Of a stretch of 64,000 nucleotides of DNA, positions 1-7,602 are shown piece by piece; position 1 is the stretch's first letter; every line of letters begins with the position of its first letter. Made by a program: the position numbers and the translations under genes. The stretch covers positions 248,001 through 312,000 of the forward strand of contig NZ_RBAM01000003.1 in the NCBI RefSeq assembly GCF_003626645.1, in the 5' to 3' direction. Source of the DNA: Streptomyces klenkii. GTDB lineage: Bacteria; Actinomycetota; Actinomycetes; Streptomycetales; Streptomycetaceae. A model generated the notes under the pieces. It was given only the letters and a program-made list of their open reading frames with translations, had not been told where the DNA came from and ran no database searches.

Positions 1-146
1 TCGACGTCACCCCCGAGCAGGCGCAGATGGACTACTACGCCCTCTCCGACAAGCGGGACCCGAAGTCGGCGGCGGAGTGGACCCGCTCGTACCGGACGCG
101 TTCGGGCACGCAGCGGGTGGAGCGCGTCAGGACGCCGGTCCGGTGA
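1..146 (+). CDS. phoD: PhoD-family alkaline phosphatase, C-terminal end only
   Basis: Open from the window edge in the frame beginning at base 3, this encodes the last 47 residues of a protein and stops with TGA at 144-146. The tail contains [12 protein letters not shown] followed by [13 protein letters not shown], which resembles the end of secreted actinobacterial PhoD phosphodiesterases/alkaline phosphatases that release phosphate outside the cell. The catalytic domain lies outside the window, so the assignment rests on this short tail and on its position next to genes that flank phoD in other Streptomyces. Confidence 0.6.
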   Translation, partial: DVTPEQAQMDYYALSDKRDPKSAAEWTRSYRTRSGTQRVERVRTPVR

Positions 147-153
147 TCCGGGC

Positions 154-741
154 CTAGCCCGCGATCTCCGCCAGGAAGTCCAGCGCGACGCGCCACGTCG
201 TCTCCGCCGCCTCCGCGTCGTGGTCGGCGAGGTCCGGGTCCGTGAACAGGTGCCCCGCACCGGGGTACCTGTGGACCTCCACGTCCGCCCCGGCCCGGCC
301 CATGCGCAGGTACCACGCGTTGAGCCAGTCGTGCGGCTCGAACGGGTCCGGGTCGGCGACGTGCAGCTGCACGGGCAGCTCGTCCACGGAGGCGCCCTCG
401 GCGAGGTCGGACGTACCGTGCAGGAGCAGCAGGCCGCGGGCCTTCTCGTCGCCCAGCGCCAGGTTCTGCGCGATCGCGGCGCCGAGCGAGAAGCCGGCGT
501 AGACCAGGCCGCGGTCCGACAGCGGGGCGACCGCGGTGACCGCGCGGCGCAGCAGCTCCTCGTGGCCGATCTCGTCCTTGACGGCCATGCCGTCCTCGAC
601 CGTCTCCGCCGTCCGGCCCTCGTAGAGGTCCGGTACGTGCACCTCGTGCCCGGCGGCGCGAAGGCGCTCGGCGGCGGCGTGCACGGCAGGCCTCAGGCCG
701 TAGGCCGAATGAAAAAGGACAATCGTGGTAGAGGACGCCAC
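154..741 (-). CDS. Dienelactone hydrolase family protein (alpha/beta hydrolase)
   Basis: A small cytoplasmic alpha/beta hydrolase of about 195 residues. The nucleophile elbow GFSLG is near residue 88, and the catalytic His lies in GAGHLF near residue 166. The usual dienelactone-hydrolase nucleophile is Cys; here it is Ser, so the chloroaromatic substrate should not be assumed. I prefer the GTG at 741 because AGGAA lies 9 nt upstream; a GTG at 750 is also in frame but almost touches that sequence. It converges on the phosphatase gene with only 7 nt between stop codons. The substrate is unknown. Confidence 0.8.
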   Translation of the reverse strand: MASSTTIVLFHSAYGLRPAVHAAAERLRAAGHEVHVPDLYEGRTAETVEDGMAVKDEIGHEELLRRAVTAVAPLSDRGLVYAGFSLGAAIAQNLALGDEKARGLLLLHGTSDLAEGASVDELPVQLHVADPDPFEPHDWLNAWYLRMGRAGADVEVHRYPGAGHLFTDPDLADHDAEAAETTWRVALDFLAEIAG

Positions 742-842
742 TGGAGTCACTTCCTAACAGGTGGATCGCGTGCTCCCCATCGTGCCAGTTACGGTCGGAG
801 GGAGCGCCACCCGGTGAGCACGGCCGGCCGGAAGGAGCTGAG

Positions 843-1952
843 GTGTCCATGGAGGGCGTACTGCGTCCGCTGTCCGTCGTCGGCGGGGCGCTGATCGTCA
901 CCCTTGTCGTGGGGTGGCTCGCCGACCACGTGCTGCGCAGAGTCGACGCGCGGCACCCCGAGACACCGCTGTGGGACCTGCTCCACCGCTGCCGCCTGCC
1001 GCTCCAGGTCGTGCTGTGCACGGCCCTGCTGCGCGGCAGCTTCCGCTCGGCCGGCGTCCTGGAGGACCACGAGGACGCCGTCGGGCAGGTGCTGACGCTC
1101 GTGCTGATCGGCGCCTGCGCGTGGCTGCTGGTCCGGGTCGCCGTCGCCATAGTGGAGGCCTCCTACGCGCGCTACGCCGCGCGGGCCGCGGACGCGGCCC
1201 GGGTGCGGCGGGTGCGGACCCAGGTGACGCTGATCCAGCGGGTCGTCACGGCGGCCGTGTGCGTGGTGGCCGTGGCGGCGATGCTGCTGACGTTCCCCGC
1301 CATGCGGACCGCCGGGGTGTCCGTGCTGGCCTCGGCCGGGCTCATCGGCATCGTCGCCGGTGTGGCGGCCCAGTCCACCCTCGCGAACCTCTTCGCCGGG
1401 CTCCAGATCGCCTTCGGCGACATCGTGCGGATCGGGGACACCGTCGTCGTCGACGGCGAGTGGGGGCGCGTGGAGGAGATCACGCTCACCTATCTGGTCG
1501 TCACCACGTGGGACGAGCGGCGCATCACGATGCCGGTCTCGTACTTCACCAGCCGGCCGTTCGAGAACTGGTCCCGCAGCAACCCGCGGATGACCGGGAC
1601 GGTCTTCCTCCACCTGGACCACTCGACGCCGATAGACCTCATGCGGGAGCGGCTCCACGAGATCCTCCGGGGGCTGCCCGAGTGGGACGGGCGGTCCTGG
1701 AGCCTGGTGATCACCGATACGACGCCGTCGACGATCCAGGTGCGGGCGCTGGTGACGGCGAAGGACGCGGACGACATCTGGGCGCTGCGGTGCGTGGTGC
1801 GGGAGCGGCTGATCGAGTGGCTGCGGCGGGAGCATCCGTACGCGCTCCCGCGCATCAACACGGCGCCGGCGCCGGGCCTGGAACAGGCCCCCGACCGGCG
1901 CCAGGCGCCACCGCGCTCGGAAGACATCGGCCCGGGCCCCGGCACGACGTAG
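843..1952 (+). CDS. MscS-family mechanosensitive ion channel
   Basis: A 369-residue membrane protein. Hydrophobic segments lie near residues 8-28, 72-92 and 130-150, followed by the pore-lining helix at about 158-182 (SAGLIGIVAGVAAQSTLANLF, Gly/Ala-rich as in MscS TM3). The beta-domain follows (FGDIVRIGD, then DGEWGRVEEITLTYL). Channels of this family open under membrane tension and release solutes during hypo-osmotic shock. The GTG start has AGGAG closely upstream (GGAAGGAGCTGAG). The C-terminus after residue about 340 is Pro/Arg-rich and probably disordered. Transcribed alone, divergent from the hydrolase. Confidence 0.9.
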   Translation: MSMEGVLRPLSVVGGALIVTLVVGWLADHVLRRVDARHPETPLWDLLHRCRLPLQVVLCTALLRGSFRSAGVLEDHEDAVGQVLTLVLIGACAWLLVRVAVAIVEASYARYAARAADAARVRRVRTQVTLIQRVVTAAVCVVAVAAMLLTFPAMRTAGVSVLASAGLIGIVAGVAAQSTLANLFAGLQIAFGDIVRIGDTVVVDGEWGRVEEITLTYLVVTTWDERRITMPVSYFTSRPFENWSRSNPRMTGTVFLHLDHSTPIDLMRERLHEILRGLPEWDGRSWSLVITDTTPSTIQVRALVTAKDADDIWALRCVVRERLIEWLRREHPYALPRINTAPAPGLEQAPDRRQAPPRSEDIGPGPGTT

Positions 1953-2270
1953 GCTCCGCCCGGGTTCCTCCACGGTACGGGTTGCGCCCGGTGCGGCACC
2001 GCCGGAATCCACCGTGGTGGCTGAGCACCGCTGCGGCGGAAACTTTCTTGCCGGCGGCAAGACACTGCTGGTGCCGGCACTCGCCGAACGGCCTGCGCCC
2101 CCGAACGCACCACCAACCCCCGGCCGAGGGGCCGCGCCCCTCCCGGCCCTGCCCGGCGCGGGAGCGAGAGGCCTCGCCTCTCTGAATCCGCCGCAGCGGC
2201 GATCAGCCACCGCGGCGCAGACCGGCGGTGCCGGAACCGGGCGTACCCCGTACGTCATACGGACCCGGCG
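1953..2270. other. Convergent intergenic region with a dispersed repeat copy
   Basis: No convincing gene lies between the convergent channel and antiporter genes. The stretch 1993-2062 is a repeat copy described separately. AGAGGC/GCCTCT near 2170-2185 can form a short hairpin, but it has no T-tract and is a weak terminator candidate. Confidence 0.5.
1993..2062 (+). repeat. Dispersed intergenic repeat, copy A
   Basis: This segment shares two exact blocks with 61171-61243: GGCACCGCCGG and CCGCTGCGGCGG. In both copies they are separated by exactly 22 nt, and about 12 of those 22 positions also match. Both copies then carry a second GGCGGC(A/G)-A segment. Both copies sit between genes, 59 kb apart, in the same orientation. 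I know of no named family for it. Confidence 0.55.
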
Positions 2271-3860
2271 TCAGCCGCGGAGGCTGCGGACGTCCAAGTG
2301 GCGGAGGACACGGTCCACGACCTCCGGGTCCGCGCCCGGTTCCGAGCGTGCGGCCAGCACCTCGCGGCGGGCCGCCGAAAGCAGTTCCCCCTGCACCCGC
2401 TGGATCGTCTGGAGCCGCTCGACACGCTGCGCGTGCGCCTCGCGCCGTTCCTCGTCGACCATCTCGGGGCTGATCCTGGCGCCCATGTCGAACGCGCGCC
2501 GGCCCAGCATCTCCATCATGTCCTCGGAGAGGTCCTCTTCCGCCACGATCTCCCACAGCCGGTGCCGCGCCGCCTTCGCCGCGCGCACGGCCAGCTGCCG
2601 CTCCAGCTCCCGGCTCGCGTCGGAGTCGGCGCGCACGCCGAGCCGCTTGACCAGCCAGGGCAACGTCAGGCCCTGGACGACGAGGGTGGAGACGATGACG
2701 GCGAAGGCGACGAAGAGGATCTCGTCCCGGGCGGGGAAGGGCTCCTTGGCGTCCGTGGTCAGGGGGATGGCCAGGGCGAGCGCCACGGACGCCACGCCGC
2801 GCATCCCGGACCACCACATCACCACCGTCTCGCGCCAGCTCACCAGGATGTCCTCGTCGACGTCCCGCCGCTTGTGCAGCCTCTTGGCCAGCCAGGCGGC
2901 CGGCAGCAGCCACAGCAGCCGGACGCCCACGACGACCGCGACGACGACGGCGCCGATGCCCAGCATCTCGCCCCAGCGGCCGGACGCGGTGGCGATGGCG
3001 TTGTGGAGCTCCAGGCCGACGAGGCCGAAGGCGACGCCGGTGACGAGGGTGTCGATGATCTCCCAGAAGGTGTGCCCGGCCAGCCGCCCGAGGACGTCGT
3101 CGGCGTCGGTCGCGTACTCGGCGAGGAAGAGGGCGGTGGTGAGCACCGCGAGCACTCCGGAGCCCTTGAGCTCCTCGGCGAGGACGTAGGCGACGAACGG
3201 CACCAGCAGGGTGAGCCCGATCTGGAGCGTGGCGTCGCCGAGCATGTCCATGAGCCGCTTGGTGGCCCAGCCGAGGGCCAGGCCGATCGCGACGGCGACC
3301 ACGGCCGACAGCACCAGCTCGCCGATCGCCCGCGGCAGCGAGAAGCTGCCGCTGACGGCGGCCGCGATGGCCACGTGGTAGAGCACGATGGCGGTGACGT
3401 CGTTGAAGAGCCCCTCGCCCTCCAGGATGGAGACCAGGCGGCGCGGCAGCCCCAGGGAGCCCGCGACGGCGGTGGCGGCGACCGGGTCGGGCGGGGCGAC
3501 GAGCGCGCCGAGGGCGACGGCCGCGGCGAGCGAGATGCCGGGCACGATCGCGTCGGCGACGGCGGCGACGGCCGCGGTGGTGACGAAGACCAGCGCCACG
3601 GCCAGCAGGAAGATCGGCCGCCGGTTGGCGGCGAACTGCCGCCACGAGGTGCGCTGGGCGGAGGCGTAGAGCAGCGGCGGGAGCACCAGCGGGAGGATGA
3701 ACTCCGGCGGGACGGCCACGTTGGGCACGAACGGCAGCAGGGCGAGGACGATCCCGCCGAGCGTCATCAGCACCGGGGACGGCAGCCCCAGCCGGTCCCC
3801 CAGCGGCACGGTGACCAGCGCCCCGAACAGCAGCACGAAGAGCAGGGCGAGCTGGTCCAC
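2271..3860 (-). CDS. Na+/H+ antiporter, CPA1 (NhaP/NHE-like) family
   Basis: A 529-residue polytopic membrane protein. The first 400 residues are strongly hydrophobic with about 12 segments. Motifs typical of CPA1 exchangers are visible: LVAPPDPVAATAV in the ion-binding helix and EGEGLFNDVTAIVLY, which carries the acidic ND pair. A charged cytoplasmic tail of about 125 residues follows (ELERQLAVRAAKAARHRLWEI and onwards). The expected role is exchange of cytoplasmic Na+ or K+ for H+ in pH and salt homeostasis. GTG start at 3860. Monocistronic by spacing. Confidence 0.9.
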   Translation of the reverse strand: MDQLALLFVLLFGALVTVPLGDRLGLPSPVLMTLGGIVLALLPFVPNVAVPPEFILPLVLPPLLYASAQRTSWRQFAANRRPIFLLAVALVFVTTAAVAAVADAIVPGISLAAAVALGALVAPPDPVAATAVAGSLGLPRRLVSILEGEGLFNDVTAIVLYHVAIAAAVSGSFSLPRAIGELVLSAVVAVAIGLALGWATKRLMDMLGDATLQIGLTLLVPFVAYVLAEELKGSGVLAVLTTALFLAEYATDADDVLGRLAGHTFWEIIDTLVTGVAFGLVGLELHNAIATASGRWGEMLGIGAVVVAVVVGVRLLWLLPAAWLAKRLHKRRDVDEDILVSWRETVVMWWSGMRGVASVALALAIPLTTDAKEPFPARDEILFVAFAVIVSTLVVQGLTLPWLVKRLGVRADSDASRELERQLAVRAAKAARHRLWEIVAEEDLSEDMMEMLGRRAFDMGARISPEMVDEERREAHAQRVERLQTIQRVQGELLSAARREVLAARSEPGADPEVVDRVLRHLDVRSLRG

Positions 3861-3966
3861 GGATGCCCTCCGGGCGGGTCGGTGCGGTCGAACAGGCCTC
3901 CAGCCTGCCTCAACCGCCCCCGGCCCGCCCCACGGGGCCCGGCCCGGCTACGCGCGCCCGGCCCGG

Positions 3967-4908
3967 TTACGCGCTCTCGGCGCGCACCGTGTCCAGCGCG
4001 CGCTGGAGGTCCTCGGGGTATTCGCTCGCGAACTCGACCCAGCGGCCGTCCTCGGGGTGCTCGAAGCCGAGCCGCACCGCGTGCAGCCACTGGCGGGTGA
4101 GCTTGAGGCGCTTGGCGAGGGTGGGGTCGGCGCCGTAGGTGAGGTCGCCGACGCAGGGGTGGCGGTGGGCGGCCATGTGCACGCGGATCTGGTGCGTGCG
4201 GCCGGTCTCCAGCTTCACGTCCAGCAGGCTGGCGGCGCGGAACGCCTCGATCAGGTCGTAGTGGGTGACCGAGGGCTTGCCCTCGGCGGTGACCGCCCAC
4301 TTGTAGTCGTGGTTGGGGTGGCGGCCGATGGGGGCGTCGATGGTGCCGCTCATCGGATCCGGGTGGCCCTGGACCAGCGTGTGGTAGCGCTTGTCGACCG
4401 TGCGCTCACGGAACTGCTGCTTGAGCAGGGTGTACGCGCGCTCGGACTTGGCGACGACCATCAGGCCCGAGGTGCCGACGTCCAGGCGGTGGACGATGCC
4501 CTGGCGCTCGGCGGCGCCGGAGGTGGAGATGCGGTAGCCCGCGGCGGCCAGGCCGCCGATGACGGTCGGGCCCGTCCAGCCGGGGCTGGGGTGCGCGGCC
4601 ACGCCGACCGGCTTGACGATCACGACGATGTCGTCGTCGTCATGGACGATCTCCATGCCCTCGACGGGCTCGGCGACGATCTGCACCGGCGCGGGCGCGG
4701 CGGGCATCTCGACCTCCAGCCAGGCCCCGCCGGTCACCCGGTCGGACTTCCCGGCCTCCGCGCCGTCGAGCTGGACCTTGCCCGCGGCCGCCAGCTCGGC
4801 CGCCTTCGTGCGGGAAAAGCCGAACATGCGGGCGATTGCGGCGTCGACGCGCTCGCCCTCCAGGCCGTCGGGTACGGGCAGGGCGCGGATCTCGGGAATG
4901 GTGCTCAC
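3967..4908 (-). CDS. RluA/RluD-family 23S rRNA pseudouridine synthase
   Basis: This 313-residue protein has an N-terminal S4 RNA-binding domain (residues about 15-75; [28 protein letters not shown]) and a pseudouridine synthase domain with the catalytic-Asp motif [15 protein letters not shown] near residue 140. [11 protein letters not shown] is the family's second signature. It isomerises uridines in rRNA; orthology to RluD (U1911/1915/1917 of 23S) is likely but was not tested. It starts with GTG 65 nt after the lspA stop, an arrangement conserved in many actinobacteria. Confidence 0.9.
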   Translation of the reverse strand: MSTIPEIRALPVPDGLEGERVDAAIARMFGFSRTKAAELAAAGKVQLDGAEAGKSDRVTGGAWLEVEMPAAPAPVQIVAEPVEGMEIVHDDDDIVVIVKPVGVAAHPSPGWTGPTVIGGLAAAGYRISTSGAAERQGIVHRLDVGTSGLMVVAKSERAYTLLKQQFRERTVDKRYHTLVQGHPDPMSGTIDAPIGRHPNHDYKWAVTAEGKPSVTHYDLIEAFRAASLLDVKLETGRTHQIRVHMAAHRHPCVGDLTYGADPTLAKRLKLTRQWLHAVRLGFEHPEDGRWVEFASEYPEDLQRALDTVRAESA

Positions 4909-4946
4909 CCGTCGAGTATGACGGACGGGTGCGACACCCCCGCCCC

Positions 4947-4988
4947 GGGCTCAGTCCTGGTGGACCCCGGGGCTCAGTCCTGGTGGAC
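4947..4988. repeat. Imperfect tandem duplication across the lspA stop codon
   Basis: The 19-bp sequence GGGCTCAGTCCTGGTGGAC occurs at 4947-4965 and again at 4970-4988, 23 bp apart. The right copy contains the last codons and stop of lspA (VHQD-stop); the left copy repeats the same coding end downstream. It looks like a small local duplication that left the protein unchanged. Confidence 0.85.
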
Positions 4989-5522
4989 GGTGCCGTCCGG
5001 GTCCAGGCCGCGGAAGGACAGGATCACGATGAGGAAACCGCCGCACACGATCGCGGAGTCGGCGAGGTTGAAGACCGCGAATCCGGACGGCGCGATGAAG
5101 TCGACCACGCCGCCCTGGAAGCCGCCCGGCGAGCGGAAGAGGCGGTCGGTGAGGTTGCCCAGCGCGCCGCCGAGCAGCAGGCCCAGCGCGATCGCCCACG
5201 GCAGGCTGTAGAGCTTCCGGGCGATCCGGGCGATCACCACGATCACGGCGGAGGCGATCACCGTGAAGACGATCGTCATCGCCTCGCCGATGCCGAAGGC
5301 GGCGCCGCGGTTGCGGATGACCTCCAGCTGGAGCCAGGTGCCGATCACCTCGATCGGGTCGTGGTGCTCCAGCTTGGCGACCACGAGCAGCTTGCTGCCG
5401 AGGTCCAGGAGGTAGGCGAAGGCGGCCACGGCCAGGAGCACACCGATGCGCCGCCTGCCTTTGGCCGTGGCGTCCGCCGCGGCCGCCGGTGTGCCGGTGG
5501 TGGTCTGTTCCGCCTCTGTCAC
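4974..5522 (-). CDS. lspA: Lipoprotein signal peptidase (signal peptidase II)
   Basis: LspA is the membrane aspartyl protease that cleaves the signal peptide of prolipoproteins after diacylglyceryl modification. The product is 182 residues with four hydrophobic segments. Family motifs are visible: [15 protein letters not shown] (first catalytic Asp) and FNLADSAI (second catalytic Asp). The start chosen is GTG at 5522 (VTEAEQ) because AAGGA lies 6 nt upstream; an ATG at 5585 in the same frame would add an arginine-rich segment without a ribosome binding site. Probably co-transcribed with the pseudouridine synthase. Confidence 0.93.
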   Translation of the reverse strand: MTEAEQTTTGTPAAAADATAKGRRRIGVLLAVAAFAYLLDLGSKLLVVAKLEHHDPIEVIGTWLQLEVIRNRGAAFGIGEAMTIVFTVIASAVIVVIARIARKLYSLPWAIALGLLLGGALGNLTDRLFRSPGGFQGGVVDFIAPSGFAVFNLADSAIVCGGFLIVILSFRGLDPDGTVHQD

Positions 5523-5600
5523 GTGAGTCCTTCGACGTCGTCCCGGGGGCCAGGGCCTGCCTGACTGAGGACGAGGGTACGGCACACGCGCGCGGGCGGG

Positions 5601-7118
5601 TCAGCGGCGTTCCTGCCGCTGTTTGCACTCCACGCACAGGGTGGCCCGCGGGAAAGCCTGCATGCGGGCCTTCCCGATGGGCTTCCCGCAGTTCTCGCAG
5701 AGCCCGTAGGTGCCCGCGTCGAGGCGCTCCAGCGCGCGCTCGGTCTGGTCCAGCATCTCGCGGGCGTTCGCCGCCAGGGCCAGTTCGTGCTCCCGGGTGA
5801 TGTTCTTGGTGCCGGTGTCGGCCTGGTCGTCGCCCGCGCCGTCGCCCGAATCGCGCATCAGGCCGCTGATCGCCTCCTGGGAGTGGGCGATCTCCGCGCG
5901 CAGCCGCAGCACCTCGCTCTGCAACTCCGTACGGGCCTCGGTCACCTCCGCGGGCGACCAGGGCTCCTCCCCCGGCCTCACGGCCAGCTCACCGGGCCCC
6001 GCGGGCCCCGACCGGGCCCCCGGCACCTTCCCGGCGGCCTGTGTCCCGTCCATGGTCTTCTTCGCAGCCACCGTCCTGGCTCCCGTCTTCTCAGGGGGCA
6101 CCGCCTTCTGGGCAGGTGCGGCGTTTTCGGCCTCGACGGCCGGTTCCGCTGCCGCGGGGGTCCCGACGAGGGGTCCCCGCGCGCGGGCGTCTTTCCGAGC
6201 GGACGCGGCCTTGCGGCCGGCAGTCTTGGTGGCCGCCCCCGCGGCGGCGGCCGCTGCGGCGGCCTTGCCTGCGGCCTTCTTCGCGGTGGTCTTCCTGACA
6301 GCGGGCGCCTCGGCGGCAGCCTTCGCGGCGGCGGCCGTCTTCTTGGCGACGGCCTTGCCGGTGGCCTTCTTGGCGGCAGGCGCCGCGGACGCCTTGCCGG
6401 CGGACTTCGCGTCAGCCGAGGCCGAGGCCGCACGCTTCGCGACCGTCTTCCCGGCGGCAGCCTTGCCCGCCGACTCCCCGGCAGGCGCCGCTCCGGCCTT
6501 GCCGGTGGCCTTCTTGGCCGGAGCCGCCTTCTTGCCGGCAGACACGGCCTTGCGGCCGGCAACCCTGGGAGCCGCCCCCTCGGCAGCGCCCCTCCCCGCC
6601 GATTCCCCCGCAGGCACAGTCCCGGCCTTACCCGCGGCCTTCCTGCCGGCGGACGCCTTGGCAGGCGCGGCCTTGCCGCCGGCGGATTCGGGGGCTGCTC
6701 CCTTGGCGGCAGTCTTCGCGGCGGCGGTCTTCCCGGCCACGGGGGCCGTCCTGGCGGGTGCGGTCTTCTCGGCGGCCTTCTGGACAGCAGCCTTTTTGCC
6801 TGCCGGCTTCTTGGCCGCGGCCGGCGCAGCCGCCTTCGCCCCTGCCTTCCCCGCAGGCGCCGCCTTCTTGCCGGCCGGCTTCTTGGTCGCGGGAGCGGTC
6901 CCGGCGGACGCCGCCGCCTTACGGGCCGGGGCGGTCCTTCCGGCCGACGCGGTCTTCTCGGCGGACGGACCGGCCTTAGGCGCGGCCGCGCCCTTCGCGG
7001 AGGCCTTCTCGGCCGGGGCCGCCTTCCCCACGGTGCTCGCGCCGGAACCGGCACCCGCGGCCCGGGACGCGACCCCCGCGGCGGCGGACCCCGCGGACCC
7101 CGCTCTCTTCGCCACCAT
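5601..7118 (-). CDS. TraR/DksA-type zinc-finger protein with long Ala/Lys-rich histone-H1-like N-terminal region
   Basis: The 505-residue product has two parts. Residues 1 to about 375 are low-complexity Ala/Lys/Gly/Pro with many AAKKA, AGKKA and APAKKA units, like histone H1 tails and the C-terminal tail of actinobacterial HU proteins. Residues about 391-505 are a DksA/TraR unit: a coiled-coil hairpin (ARTELQSEVLRLRAEIAHSQ), then a four-Cys zinc finger (CENCGKPIG, CVEC). DksA-type proteins insert into the RNA polymerase secondary channel; the tail is expected to bind DNA or RNA non-specifically. The ATG at 7118 is preceded by GAAGGGG; an earlier in-frame start has no support. Whether it acts like DksA is unproven. 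Confidence 0.8.
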   Translation of the reverse strand: MVAKRAGSAGSAAAGVASRAAGAGSGASTVGKAAPAEKASAKGAAAPKAGPSAEKTASAGRTAPARKAAASAGTAPATKKPAGKKAAPAGKAGAKAAAPAAAKKPAGKKAAVQKAAEKTAPARTAPVAGKTAAAKTAAKGAAPESAGGKAAPAKASAGRKAAGKAGTVPAGESAGRGAAEGAAPRVAGRKAVSAGKKAAPAKKATGKAGAAPAGESAGKAAAGKTVAKRAASASADAKSAGKASAAPAAKKATGKAVAKKTAAAAKAAAEAPAVRKTTAKKAAGKAAAAAAAAGAATKTAGRKAASARKDARARGPLVGTPAAAEPAVEAENAAPAQKAVPPEKTGARTVAAKKTMDGTQAAGKVPGARSGPAGPGELAVRPGEEPWSPAEVTEARTELQSEVLRLRAEIAHSQEAISGLMRDSGDGAGDDQADTGTKNITREHELALAANAREMLDQTERALERLDAGTYGLCENCGKPIGKARMQAFPRATLCVECKQRQERR

Positions 7119-7167
7119 GACCGCGGCCCCTTCACATTTTATGATCTTGCGCGCGAATCGTGCCGGA

Positions 7168-7196
7168 ACGATAAAACTCCACCGGGCACGCGGCAA
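7168..7196 (-). promoter_or_regulatory. Candidate promoter of the DksA-like gene
   Basis: On the minus strand TTGCCG (7196-7191) and TATCGT (7173-7168) are separated by 17 bp, a good match to a principal-sigma (HrdB-type) promoter. They lie about 50 nt upstream of the ATG at 7118. Confidence 0.5.
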
Positions 7197-7309
7197 CGGG
7201 GCACGCCGGTCTCCTCGGTTGTGCCCCGCCCCCGGCCCTGTAATCGGACCGCACCCGTCCCCCGCCCGGCCCCGGCCGAAACCGGTGGGCCGCGTCCGGT
7301 CCCGCCCCG

Positions 7310-7315
7310 TACACT
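7310..7315 (+). promoter_or_regulatory. Candidate -10 element of the ileS leader
   Basis: TACACT at 7310-7315 would place the transcription start near 7322, just before the first T-box structures. No good -35 hexamer is seen 16-18 bp upstream. Confidence 0.35.
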
Positions 7316-7329
7316 GGGCGCAGCGAAAG

Positions 7330-7602
7330 GCGTGGATGGGACGAGTAGCGCCGCACGCAGCCATGAGCGATCCGGGGACGGTGCGAGCCCGGAGGTGTGC
7401 GCGGGGTGAAGATCAGCCCGGAGCCGCCGGAAGAACGCCCCGTGGGTCGCCCCAGGGGTCAGTAGAGCCGGCGTCGCGACCCTAATGAGGGGGCCGGGGG
7501 CCAGCGGGCCCGCGGCCAAGGAGGGTGGTACCGCGGGAGCGCGCAGGCGCGTCTCGTCCCTCCGACAGGACAGCGCACCAACCGTCCCGCCGGAGGAAGC
7601 CG
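7330..7602 (+). promoter_or_regulatory. T-box riboswitch (Ile), probably controlling translation of ileS
   Basis: The conserved T-box core GGGTGGTACCGCGG lies at 7523-7536; its TGGT can pair with the ACCA end of uncharged tRNA-Ile. A candidate isoleucine specifier codon ATC lies at 7412-7414 in GTGAAGATCAG, within a structured stem I region. Downstream, CCTCCG at 7559-7564 is complementary to CGGAGG at 7591-7596, the ileS ribosome binding site. No T-tract terminator is present, so the switch probably sequesters or frees the ribosome binding site, as known for actinobacterial ileS T-boxes. Stem I boundaries are approximate. Confidence 0.85.

Larger units (their letters stand above)
7119..7602. 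other. Divergent intergenic region with two promoters and a T-box leader
   Basis: This 484-bp region holds the promoter of the DksA-like gene on the minus strand and the promoter plus riboswitch leader of ileS on the plus strand, each listed separately. No further gene is supported. Confidence 0.7.

Noticed and set aside
789..2258. Long minus-strand reading frame opposite the MscS gene
   Set aside because: It is His/Arg/Gly/Pro-rich with no domain and covers the clear channel gene; a shadow of codon bias in GC-rich coding DNA.
2014..2268. Possible small gene (VAEHRCGGNFLAGGK...) in the mscS-antiporter gap
   Set aside because: No ribosome binding site, and the frame runs into the antisense of the antiporter. 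The resemblance to copy B is better treated as a dispersed repeat until more copies are known.
5978..7135. Ser/Arg/Pro-rich alternate frames across the DksA-like gene
   Set aside because: They arise from the Ala/Lys codon repeats (GCC/AAG) read out of frame; only one frame leads to the zinc finger.
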